Assembly: GCA_900540625.1 (NCBI GenBank)
Contig: UQGP01000005.1
Location: 15,010 to 79,009 of the forward strand
DNA length: 64,000 bases
Direction of reading: 5' to 3'
From: an uncultured Porphyromonadaceae bacterium
Lineage (GTDB): Bacteria > Bacteroidota > Bacteroidia > Bacteroidales > Muribaculaceae
Shown: piece by piece, positions 52,742 through 61,900 of the stretch
Position numbering within the stretch: position 1 is the stretch's first letter
Layout of the letters: each line of letters begins with the position of its first letter
Program-made: the position numbers and the translations under genes
The notes under the pieces: model-generated
The model's input: only the letters and a program-made list of their open reading frames with translations
The model's database searches: none
What the model was told of the DNA's origin: nothing

Positions 52742-54405
52742 AACCGTTGATACTGCCTGCAAGCAAACGTAAGCCGGCGCCCAAGCCTTCGGGCGATAGT
52801 AGGCGTCTGGTCGTCATAGGCGCCAACGGCGCCGGCAAAACCCGCTTTACGGACGCTATGTGCGCCGACCCGGACAATAAAGCCTTCCGTCTCAACGCCA
52901 TAGACGCGCTATACGCCGTTCGCAGTCTCGATGCCGAACACAACGCCATAGACGCTCTGGTGGCCGATTCTATTGTCCCCGTGGCCGAGCAGGAGCGCCC
53001 CCAATGTCGACTGGAGCGTCTGCTCTCGCTGCTTATGGGGGATGAGCTGGTGAGCCTGCTTGACTACAAAATCGCCCGCCATGCCGGCAAGACCGCGTCG
53101 CTGCCTCCGTCCACGCGTCTTGATACCGTCTTCGAGCTGTGGAAAGCCATATTTCCCGGCAGCAACATGTTCGTTAGCGGTGGCCGCATACGCTTCAGCC
53201 GTCGCGACAGCAACGACACATACAGGGCTTTTCGCCTGTCTGACGGTGAGCGCGTGGTCCTGTACTATGCCTCCGCCGTGCTGTATGCGCCCAAGGATGC
53301 CAATATCGTTATCGACAGCCCAGAGATGTTCCTGCATCCCACCACCATGCAAAGTTTGTGGAACCGCATCGAGGAATTGCGCCCCGACTGTCGTATGGTG
53401 TATGTGACGCATGATCTTGACTTTGCGTCTTCGCGTTTGGACGCCGAGGTGCTGTGGGTGCGGTCGTATGACGCCGGGCAAAAATGTTGGGACTATGACA
53501 TAATGCCTCGCGGTGCCGTCACTCCCGACATCTATGCCGCCATCGTGGGCGAGCGCAAGCCCGTGCTCTTCGTGGAAGGCGATGTGATACACAGCATCGA
53601 TTATCGTCTGTATAGCCTTATATTCAGGGAGTATGCGGTCAAACCCTTGGGTAGTTGCGATCGTGTCATTGAGGCCACGCGTACCTTCAACACCCTCAGC
53701 GACTTCCATCATTTGACCGCCATGGGCATCGTTGATCGCGACCGCCGCGACGACCGCGAAATCGAGTATCTGCGCAGCCGCAATATCAACGTTCCGGCTG
53801 TGGCCGAAATTGAAAACATGTTTCTGCTGCCGGAGGTGGTGGCCGCCGCCGCCGAGGCGTGCGGCAAGAATGCCGGTGCCATCGTCCAAAAGGTCAGGGC
53901 GTACATCCTCGGCGAATTCAAGCACATGGCCAATGCGCAGGCATTGGAGCATACCCGGCATCGCGTCAAGCGGCTTGTCGAATATCGCATAGATGGCAAA
54001 TTTAACAACATCAATGCCTTGCAAAAGCATTTGGCCTCCCTGCCCGAGGAACTCAACCCGCGCGCCATTTACGAAAGCCTGTGCCGCGAGTTTCGCGGAT
54101 ATATATCGCAGGGCGACTATTTGTCGGTGTTGCGCGTGTTCAATCATAAGCCCATGCTGGCCGATTGTGGCGTAGCCACATTGTGCGGTCTCGCCAATAA
54201 GGACCGCTACATACGTCTGGTGCTGCGCTTGTTGCGTGGCGATGATGTGTCCGCTCGGCGCATACGTATGGCCGTGCTGCGTGCTTTGGATGTCAAAGAC
54301 ACGACGCCACGGAGTGTGACGGCGCAGACTGCCGCATCTCGCGGAGTGATGTCTCGAAATATTGACGGCACAGTTGCTCAGGTAGAAAATAAAGACAAGA
54401 AATGA
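52738..54405 (+). CDS. OLD-like ATPase with TOPRIM/DUF4435 region
   Basis: A 555-residue protein combining an ABC-type AAA ATPase and a TOPRIM-like region, as in OLD-family nucleases and DUF4435 proteins. Walker A is GANGAGKT with Lys34, the ABC signature LSDGERVV is near residue 167, and the Walker B region IVIDSPEMFLHP, with the catalytic Glu, is near 190. A switch histidine follows in YVTHDLDFA. The TOPRIM part has VLFVEGDVIHSIDY near 276 and GIVDRDRRDD near 330, giving the expected acidic residues. OLD nucleases act in phage defence or DNA repair. The start overlaps the porX stop (ATGA) and the end overlaps the GH3 gene (ATGA), which suggests translational coupling to both. Confidence 0.82.
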   Translation: MKPLILPASKRKPAPKPSGDSRRLVVIGANGAGKTRFTDAMCADPDNKAFRLNAIDALYAVRSLDAEHNAIDALVADSIVPVAEQERPQCRLERLLSLLMGDELVSLLDYKIARHAGKTASLPPSTRLDTVFELWKAIFPGSNMFVSGGRIRFSRRDSNDTYRAFRLSDGERVVLYYASAVLYAPKDANIVIDSPEMFLHPTTMQSLWNRIEELRPDCRMVYVTHDLDFASSRLDAEVLWVRSYDAGQKCWDYDIMPRGAVTPDIYAAIVGERKPVLFVEGDVIHSIDYRLYSLIFREYAVKPLGSCDRVIEATRTFNTLSDFHHLTAMGIVDRDRRDDREIEYLRSRNINVPAVAEIENMFLLPEVVAAAAEACGKNAGAIVQKVRAYILGEFKHMANAQALEHTRHRVKRLVEYRIDGKFNNINALQKHLASLPEELNPRAIYESLCREFRGYISQGDYLSVLRVFNHKPMLADCGVATLCGLANKDRYIRLVLRLLRGDDVSARRIRMAVLRALDVKDTTPRSVTAQTAASRGVMSRNIDGTVAQVENKDKK

Positions 54406-55943
54406 TAAACTTCACACCCATGGCGCGCGCCTTGATGATGCAGCGCGTACGCGCCGCTCGCACCTGGCGCGGCGACGGCATCGAAAAGGCACAACGCCGC
54501 GTATTGGCATGGCTGACACGCCGTGGCGCCGTCACCGAGTACGGCCGCGGCCGCATAGTATCTACCGATGATGCCGACGTTTTCCGCCGGGCCGTACCCA
54601 CGGTGGCTTATGCCGACATACGTCCGATGGTGCTGCGCATGATTGACGGACAGAGCAATATCTTGTGGCCCGGCAAAGTGCGCCGCTATGCCCAGTCCTC
54701 AGGCACCGGTGACGGACGCAGCAAGTACATACCTATCAGCAATGACAGTTTGCGTCTGAACCATTATCGCGGCGCCACTGATGCTGTAGCCCATTACTTG
54801 GCGTTATACCCCGACAGCCGGATGTTTTCCGGTAAGGGATTTATTCTCGGCGGCAGTTTTGCCAACACCCTTGACCGGCCGGCAGCGCGCGGTGTCAAGG
54901 TCGGAGACCTCAGCGCCAACCTCATAGATGATATCAATCCCGTGGTCAATCTTGTGCGCGTGCCGTCGAAACATGTCGCCCTCATGGAAGACTGGACGCT
55001 CAAAGTGCCGGCCTTGGTGCGTGCCGCCCGTGGCGCTAATGTCACCAATATATCCGGTGTGCCGTCGTGGTTTATGACCGTCATCAAGGAGGTTATAAAA
55101 TCAGTACCCGGCGCCGAGACCATCCACGATGTTTGGCCCAATCTCGAAGTGTTTTTTCATGGAGGCATCTCCATGGCTCCGTATCGCGACGAGTATGATC
55201 GCCTGTGTGACGGCATCCGTATGCGCTATCAGGAGACATATAATGCCAGCGAAGGTTTCTTTGCCGTGCAGGACTTGCGCGAGCACGACAAAGGTATGCT
55301 TCTGCTGCTTGACGCCGGAGTCTTCTACGAATTTGTTCCGTTAGAACATTGTGATGATCCGTTTCCACCATCGTTGACCGCTTGGCAAGTCGAGGCCGGG
55401 AAGACCTATGCTATGGTTATCACTGCCGCCAACGGCCTGTGGCGCTACCGCATAGGCGATACAGTGTGTGTCACCTCCATTGACCCTCTGCGCATTGCCA
55501 TAGCCGGGCGTACAGCTCATTATATCAACGCTTTCGGCGAAGAAGTAATGGTACATAATACCGATGCGGCCTTGGCTGCGGCCTGCGCCGCCACCGGCGC
55601 CGGCGTGCGCGACTACACCGTTGCACCCGTTTTTGCCGACAGCGGCCATCGCGGCCGCCATCAATGGCTGATTGAATGGAATGTCCCGCCGCGCGACCTC
55701 GAGGACTTCGCCCAACGCCTCGATGATGCATTGCGCAGCGTCAACAGCGATTACGATGCCAAGCGCTCGGGCAATATCTTCCTGGGCCGACTGTCCATCA
55801 CCGTGGCCGCGCCGGGACTGTTTGAGCGCTGGCTGGCTTCAACGGGCAAACTCGGCGGCCAACGCAAGGTGCCGAGACTGAGCAACGACCGACACATCAT
55901 GGACGCTATTACGGCACTTGGCGATGCGCCCGAGTCGCGATGA
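54402..55943 (+). CDS. GH3 auxin-responsive-promoter family protein
   Basis: A 513-residue member of the GH3 family of adenylate-forming acyl-amido synthetases; plant members conjugate hormones to amino acids, while the bacterial ones are mostly uncharacterised. The ATP-binding region is visible as QSSGTGDGRSKYIPIS (near residue 105), a counterpart of the SSGT motif. Further on are YNASEGFFAVQD (near 285), GVFYEFVPLEH, and YAMVITAANGLWRYRIGDTV with the conserved YR.GD motif. The start overlaps the upstream gene by 4 bp. Acyl substrate and amine are unknown. Confidence 0.9.
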   Translation: MINFTPMARALMMQRVRAARTWRGDGIEKAQRRVLAWLTRRGAVTEYGRGRIVSTDDADVFRRAVPTVAYADIRPMVLRMIDGQSNILWPGKVRRYAQSSGTGDGRSKYIPISNDSLRLNHYRGATDAVAHYLALYPDSRMFSGKGFILGGSFANTLDRPAARGVKVGDLSANLIDDINPVVNLVRVPSKHVALMEDWTLKVPALVRAARGANVTNISGVPSWFMTVIKEVIKSVPGAETIHDVWPNLEVFFHGGISMAPYRDEYDRLCDGIRMRYQETYNASEGFFAVQDLREHDKGMLLLLDAGVFYEFVPLEHCDDPFPPSLTAWQVEAGKTYAMVITAANGLWRYRIGDTVCVTSIDPLRIAIAGRTAHYINAFGEEVMVHNTDAALAAACAATGAGVRDYTVAPVFADSGHRGRHQWLIEWNVPPRDLEDFAQRLDDALRSVNSDYDAKRSGNIFLGRLSITVAAPGLFERWLASTGKLGGQRKVPRLSNDRHIMDAITALGDAPESR

Positions 55944-56024
55944 TTTTGCAATGTATAAGATTTGGTAGATACACATCTCAAAACAAGATATACAAGAAAG
56001 AATAAACACACAAGATACAAAATT

Positions 56025-57455
56025 ATGAAAACCAAACACTTGATTATCGCTGCGGCTATGGCTTTCATCGGCCTCTCCGCTTCGGCAACCGCCTCGGCGT
56101 CTTGTTGCGGCGCCCCGGCTGCCCCCAAGTATGTATTCCTCTTTATTGGTGACGGCATGGGCATGGGCCCGGTGATGTCCACATTGGCCTATCAACGTAT
56201 GGTACATCCGACAGACACCTTGCTGATGTCCACTTTTCCGGTGGTGTCGTGGTGTCAGACCTACTCGGCTTCGTCGCCGGTGACGGATAGTGCCGCCGCC
56301 GGCACGGCTCTTTCGGCCGGCGTCAAGACCAAGAACGGGATGCTCGGCATGAGCCCCGACACCGTGGCCGTGACCTCCGTGGCGCGTCAACTTAAGGATA
56401 AGGGGTGGGGTGTAGGAATTATAACCTCCGTTGCGCCCGATGATGCTACGCCCGGCGCGTTCTATACACATGTGCCTCACCGCAGTATGTACTATCAGAT
56501 AGACTGTGATGCCGCCGCTTGCGGCTACGACTTCATCGCGGGTGCCGGACTGCGCGGACTCAAGGACAAAGAAGGCAAGGCCACTGATGTGCTTGATCGC
56601 TTTGCCGCTGCCGGAGTCACCATAGCTCGCGGTCTTGATGCCTTGCCTGCCGCCACGCCCGGCAGCCGCGTGCTGCTCCTGTCGCCCGAGAATGTGGGCG
56701 AAACCAACAACGTCAGCTATACCATAGACTCCGTGGCAGGGGCGCTGAACCTCCCGGCAATGACCGGCGCCGGCCTTGAATATGTGCAAGGTACGGCAGC
56801 TCAGCCCGGACGCCCGTTCTTTATGATGGTCGAGGGCGGCAATATCGACCACGCGTTGCACGGCAATGACGGCGGCGCCGCTATCAAGGAAATTATCAAT
56901 TTCGATCAAGCTATACGCGTAGCTTACGACTTCTACCTTCAGCATCCCGACGAGACACTTATTGTCATTACCGCCGACCACGATACCGGTGGTATGACCT
57001 TGGGCAACAGCGTGCTGCACTACGATGCCAAGCCCGGATACATTGACAGTCAGCGTGTGTCTAAGGAAGAGTTTTCGGCTTATTGCAAGGGTATTCTCAA
57101 AAGCCGTCGCATCTTTCTCTGGGATGATATGAAGGAATATTTGACAGACAACCTCGGATTGTTTACCGTAGTGCCTGTATCCGCCGAGCAGGAACAAGCC
57201 CTACGCGACAAATTTGAGGCCTGCTTCACCCAACGCAATTCGGCCGACCAGGAGACCCTATACGCCAGCTTCAATTCGTTTGCCGTCGATGTATTCCGTC
57301 ATCTTAACGGACAGACCGGCTTCGGTTTTACCACCACCAGCCATACAGGCAATCCCGTACCCGTCTTCGCTGTCGGTGTCGGCGCCTGCCGCTTCAAGGC
57401 GCTCAACAACAATAAGGATATTCCGGAAATCATTCGGTCGCTGACCGGAATCTGA
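56025..57455 (+). CDS. Exported alkaline phosphatase
   Basis: A 476-residue PhoA-superfamily enzyme that would release phosphate from organic phosphate esters in the periplasm or at the surface. The ATG at 56025 begins a signal peptide (MKTKHLIIAAAMAFIGLSAS, ending near ASAS), followed by two cysteines (CCGAP) and the core. FLFIGDGMGMGP holds the metal Asp, Asp88-Ser89 in VTDSAAAGTALSAGVKT is the nucleophile region, MMVEGGNIDHALHGND gives the metal ligands, and ITADHDTGGMT the later metal site. The last His is in TSHTGNPVPVFAVG. It is 81 bp after the GH3 gene; a separate promoter is possible. The family can also act as phosphodiesterases. Confidence 0.92.
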   Translation: MKTKHLIIAAAMAFIGLSASATASASCCGAPAAPKYVFLFIGDGMGMGPVMSTLAYQRMVHPTDTLLMSTFPVVSWCQTYSASSPVTDSAAAGTALSAGVKTKNGMLGMSPDTVAVTSVARQLKDKGWGVGIITSVAPDDATPGAFYTHVPHRSMYYQIDCDAAACGYDFIAGAGLRGLKDKEGKATDVLDRFAAAGVTIARGLDALPAATPGSRVLLLSPENVGETNNVSYTIDSVAGALNLPAMTGAGLEYVQGTAAQPGRPFFMMVEGGNIDHALHGNDGGAAIKEIINFDQAIRVAYDFYLQHPDETLIVITADHDTGGMTLGNSVLHYDAKPGYIDSQRVSKEEFSAYCKGILKSRRIFLWDDMKEYLTDNLGLFTVVPVSAEQEQALRDKFEACFTQRNSADQETLYASFNSFAVDVFRHLNGQTGFGFTTTSHTGNPVPVFAVGVGACRFKALNNNKDIPEIIRSLTGI

Positions 57456-57480
57456 AAGCCCGGAACGCCCGGCTCCCGGG

Positions 57481-57519
57481 AGTAATGGGAGCTATGGGAA
57501 TAATAATGGGAACGATGGC
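57481..57519 (+). repeat. 9-bp repeat block downstream of the phosphatase
   Basis: AGTAATGGG, AGCTATGGG, AATAATAATGGG and AACGATGGC in succession: 9-bp units of the same family as in queG and at 43313-43339, one unit lengthened by a triplet. The block supplies the left arm of the hairpin at 57500-57554. Confidence 0.75.
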
Positions 57520-57554
57520 AAGGTATATGCGCATGTCATCGTTCTCATTATTAT
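57500..57554 (+). terminator. 18-bp stem hairpin after the phosphatase gene
   Basis: Positions 57500-57517 pair with 57537-57554 over 18 bp with a single G-U, leaving a 19-nt loop. A T-rich stretch is not present directly after it. It sits 45 bp after the stop and likely ends or stabilises the transcript. One arm is made from the 9-bp repeat. Confidence 0.7.
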
Positions 57555-57634
57555 AATTCGTGGTATTTCATTATTGCTGTCCGATAGATTAATTGCTTGC
57601 GCCTCTTTTGTTAAATATTTTTAACAGTAAGCGG

Positions 57635-57666
57635 TTGCTGTGAATAAAAAAGTGTCGGTACATTTG
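57635..57666 (+). promoter_or_regulatory. Promoter before the RHS accessory gene
   Basis: TACATTTG at 57659-57666 fits TAnnTTTG, with TTG at 57635-57637 at a plausible -33 distance (21 bp). It lies inside an in-frame GTG-initiated extension (57640), so translation should begin later, at the ATG 57724. Confidence 0.55.
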
Positions 57667-57723
57667 CAATGTGTGATAGTTCCACATCAATCAGCGCCTT
57701 ATGATTGTTTTGATAATATCTTA

Positions 57724-58842
57724 ATGTCACCTTTCACCGGTATGCCATATTCACGATACTTGTTTACGATTATGCTGACGCTCATGACGTTTTATGGGTG
57801 GGCATCACCGAGTGTCGCCGCAAGTCGGTTCGTGTGCCATGGAGTGGGGCTGCATAAGCCTGAACGTTCTTCGCTGTGGAATTTGTCTGACGTGTCAACC
57901 TTGGATAAAGCCGGGCTAAATCGTGCTCCGCGATATGTCGCAACATCCGTGCACGACGGAGATAGTGTTCGTACTATTATATCCGAGATTATCGACGGAC
58001 GGCGTATGCGCTATCTTGTTGATGGCTCCAACTTGATTTGGATTGGCGAAGAGACATCTGAAATGCATATCCGGGTTGACACTCTTTGCTATACATCGGC
58101 CTTGCTGCCTTTCGGCGATTGTGCGGCATCGTTGAGCTTGTCCGGCGCACATAGTCGTGAAAAAAATATTCGTGATTATTCGGCTCATGGTCGTTATTGC
58201 AACAATATGTATATCGTTGAGAAGGGCATTTATTGTACAACCCGGCCTCAACCCGGCATAATAGTGTTAGGACCGGACAGCCTTGACGCATTACTAACGA
58301 TAGAATCTCGCCGATATACTGCCGACATCTCAGGTAAAGCGTTTTCGTCACTCCCGGATGCGGTTCGCGACAGTCTCGAAATCTACACGGTAACTCGTTA
58401 TCGTTGGTATGTGTCTGACAACTATTCTATGCCGATTGCCGTGCAAACAAATACGTCTTCGCGATCTGCCATCGATGGCAGTGAGATTGATGCCGCGTCT
58501 TCGCTATATACTCTCGCTTCTGACGATATTAAAGCACTGGCGCGCCCAAAGGATAATTTTAGGGATATTGAGTCAGTAATTAATAACGCCCGGGCATACT
58601 ATGCCGCCGGAAGTCTCCATATTATATTAAATTCGCGTATGGATTTGACCATTACCATAGGCGTCAGCAGTCTTGACGGTATACCGTATTACAGCAAGAC
58701 AATTCGTATTAACGGCATTGATGAAGAACAAGATATAGTGTTGACAGATCTGCCGTCATTGCCGTCAGGTCGTTATATGGTCGGCATAAATTGCTCCGAT
58801 ACACCTGCGGTCGTAAACAGATTATATATCGTTGTCCCTTGA
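57724..58842 (+). CDS. Exported protein preceding the RHS protein
   Basis: A 372-residue exported protein of unknown function. The ATG at 57724 starts a signal peptide (YLFTIMLTLMTFYGWAS, then PSVAA). The longer GTG start at 57640 is disfavoured because a promoter-like box follows it. The mature part contains SVHDGDSVRTIISEIIDGRR, RYLVDGSNLIWIGEETSEMH and DYSAHGRYCNNMYIVEKGIY. Such proteins are found just upstream of Bacteroidota RHS/YD-repeat genes, so it is probably a partner of the next gene, 60 bp away. The gene is clearly AT-richer than most of the window. Confidence 0.72.
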   Translation: MSPFTGMPYSRYLFTIMLTLMTFYGWASPSVAASRFVCHGVGLHKPERSSLWNLSDVSTLDKAGLNRAPRYVATSVHDGDSVRTIISEIIDGRRMRYLVDGSNLIWIGEETSEMHIRVDTLCYTSALLPFGDCAASLSLSGAHSREKNIRDYSAHGRYCNNMYIVEKGIYCTTRPQPGIIVLGPDSLDALLTIESRRYTADISGKAFSSLPDAVRDSLEIYTVTRYRWYVSDNYSMPIAVQTNTSSRSAIDGSEIDAASSLYTLASDDIKALARPKDNFRDIESVINNARAYYAAGSLHIILNSRMDLTITIGVSSLDGIPYYSKTIRINGIDEEQDIVLTDLPSLPSGRYMVGINCSDTPAVVNRLYIVVP

Positions 58843-58902
58843 AAGTTACACTGAAAGTTCCACTGAATGAAGTTTGAATAAAATTTAAATAGAGTGTAGA
58901 CT

Positions 58903-61900
58903 ATGAGCGGTAGAAGGTGGCTTGTGTTTTTGGCGTGTGTGGCGGTCGCGGTGGCGGTCGCGCACGGCGAGGTATCGGTGCCGTGGCAGGAGAGCGGGGT
59001 GTGGCCCGAGAGTCCGCAGGCGCGCGCCATTCGTCAGGCTGAGATGCCGGCACCGGCTATGCTCACGGGGGCTTGTGAGTTTGACGTGCCACTCTACACG
59101 CTGAGTGTCGGCGATGTGTCCTTGCCGCTGTCGCTGCATTATCGTTCAAACGGCATACGCGTCGACGATGACCCTCAGCCCGTGGGTTATGGCTGGATAT
59201 TGTCGCCGGCGTTGCGCGTCTCGCGCCAAATCATGGGGCGTCCGGACGAGTTGTTCCGTCCTCGCGGCACGGATATGACTAATGATTATGTGACCGATTT
59301 TCGCTCGGTGGTGATGGACGCCAAGGCGACAAGCGCGGCTACGCACGACTCCTTGACGCGTTATGATGCCGAGCATGACATTTATACGGTTTATCTGCTC
59401 GATGCCACACTGACCCTCGTTCGCGATTGGGAATCCGGGGCGTTTCACGGCGTGGGCTGTGACGAGTACACCATAACCGCCGACAGAGCCTTGCAAGCAA
59501 TACGCGTAACCGACCCTCGGGGACGCGTGTATATATTCTCCACCCCCGGCGAGCACACCGACGAGCGCATAAACCGCACGGAATGGCTGCTCACGTCGCT
59601 GACCCTCACCACCGGCGAGCAAATAGACTTCTCGTGGTTTGCCTTTGACCATATCGCCCACGGACAGAGTTTCTTCGGTCCCAAAACCGTGATTTATGGC
59701 AGTGCAAGTCCCCAATTCATCGAGCAGAACGAACCCACAGACGGTGAGCGCACAAAAAACAACAGAACATTTGGCAGTGCCGCGCTGTCTCAAATTACAT
59801 TCCCCGGCGGCAGGGTGACGCTGAGCTATTCCTCGCCCGCAGGCTTCTATATGCTCGACTCGCTGACTGTGTATTGGAGCAACAATATCGTGCACCGCGC
59901 GACGCTCACTCGCGGCCGTCAAAGCTCGATGCTCCTCGACGATGTCACCGTCGGCGGCGAGGGCAAATACTCATTCATTTACAACCGAGAACGATTCACC
60001 CCCGGCGGCGGTATGGATTGGTGGGGATACTACAACGGCAAGTACAATGATTACTGTCTGTCGCCGGCGGTGACGGTGACGCGACCCGGCGGCGACTTGG
60101 CGTTTCCGCGAGTGTTTGAAATACGTGGCGCCGATCGCTCTGTCGATACTCTCGCCATGCGCGCAAATATGCTCGAAAGCGCTATTTTGCCCACCGGCGG
60201 CTGCATACGATGGTTCTACGAACCCCATACCTTTGACCACCGCCCCTCGCCCGGTAGTATATCGCAGTATATCAATGAGCCGCAACTCACATACGGCGGC
60301 GGCCTTCGTGTGAAATACATCTCTATCGGTACGGACAGCCTCGACGCCGCGCCGCGAGTGCGCCGCTACGTCTATGGCGACAATGCCTCGGGCAAAGCCA
60401 ATGTTGTGGCTCTGCCGACGTTGGGTACCTTTATCGATGTCGTCGACGTCCCCGAATGTCGTTGGGACGGCTTTCAGCCCGACATGTTCACCGACAAGAT
60501 GATGACCATAAACCGCACTTCGGGCTATTTGGAAGGACATGGCGGCGAGACACCCTTGTGGTACGGACGAGTAGAGGAAATCGAGGCCGAGGGTAAGAGT
60601 GTGTATTGCTTTGAAAACATTGTCGAGCCGAACGCCATCAGCGATGACGGCCTCAAAGTTTTTTGCGGTCATCCGCGCAATTATTTTTCTAAGGGCCCGC
60701 AACAGGTGCGCGTCGAGCGATATAAGTCCGCATCCGGCGGCTATGAACTTGTCGAGCGTATCGACAACAGCTATACACTCGTATATGGCAACAGCCGTGA
60801 TTATGTCGCCGTATCGCGCAAAACCGTAGTTCTCGAAACAGAATTCAGCCCCGATTTCGGCGAGCGCGAGAGCATGTGGCTGGGGTATCCCTCGTGGCAG
60901 ATGAAACCCGAATACGGCATTCGCGATTATGCAATACCCGTCGGCATTCTGCGCTCCGATTACTCCTGGTTCGATGCTATACTATGCTCGCTGACGCTCG
61001 TCGGCGAACGCCCCTCGGGGTCAGTCGTCACTAAATATACGCCGACGGGCCAAATCGTGCGCTCCGAGAGCTATGCCTACGAACCCGGCACATCGCTTGT
61101 GGCGACAAAAACGCTCTCGGACGGCGAGCGACAAGTGATGACATCTATGACGTACGCTATGAGCGCCGAGGGCGGCAACAATGCCGTTACCGCCGCAGGA
61201 GCCAAAGGTATGCTCCTGTCCGCCACCGAGACTTTTGGCGGCTGCACACAAGGCTTCACAAACAATATCACGGTGCGTGAGGGTATGCCTCTGGTATCAT
61301 CGATAACATTGAAGCGCGGTGCTGTGTCGTGGACGCCGGCAAGCTATGACTACAACAGCGGCGGACGCCTGATATCCAAGACCGGCGAGGACGGCATCAC
61401 CACAACGTGGACGTGGGACGCGCTCAACCGCTATCCGCTGTCGCAGACACTCGGCGGCACGCTCACGTCCACGGCCCGGTGGCTACCTCTGGTGGGCGTC
61501 AGCAGCCTCACCGCTCCCAACGGCACAACAAGCACATATACATACGATGAAGAGGGACGCCTTGCCGAAGAAAAGACCAACGGGCGTATCCGCACACGCC
61601 ACACATACCGCATAAGCCAGGACGGCGACAACCATGTCACCACGACTGCATACACCTCGCCTTCGGCCTTCCACGCCACGGCAGTCCGCGCCGACGGCCT
61701 CGGACGCGTGACGGCAACGTATACACAGACGCCGCAAGGCTATACCGCCACAGCCACGACCTACGATGCCATGGGGCGTCCGTGGCGCGGGTACAACCCC
61801 ACACCTGTGAGTGGCATCGATTCCGGGGCTTCAGAAATAGTTACCGCCTCCGCCTCGTTCCACGGCGACGGGCATCCGTATACCGAGACATCATACGAGC

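Noticed and set aside
57640..57723. GTG-initiated N-terminal extension of the RHS partner protein
   Set aside because: A promoter-like TACATTTG lies inside it, and a good signal peptide begins only at the ATG 57724.
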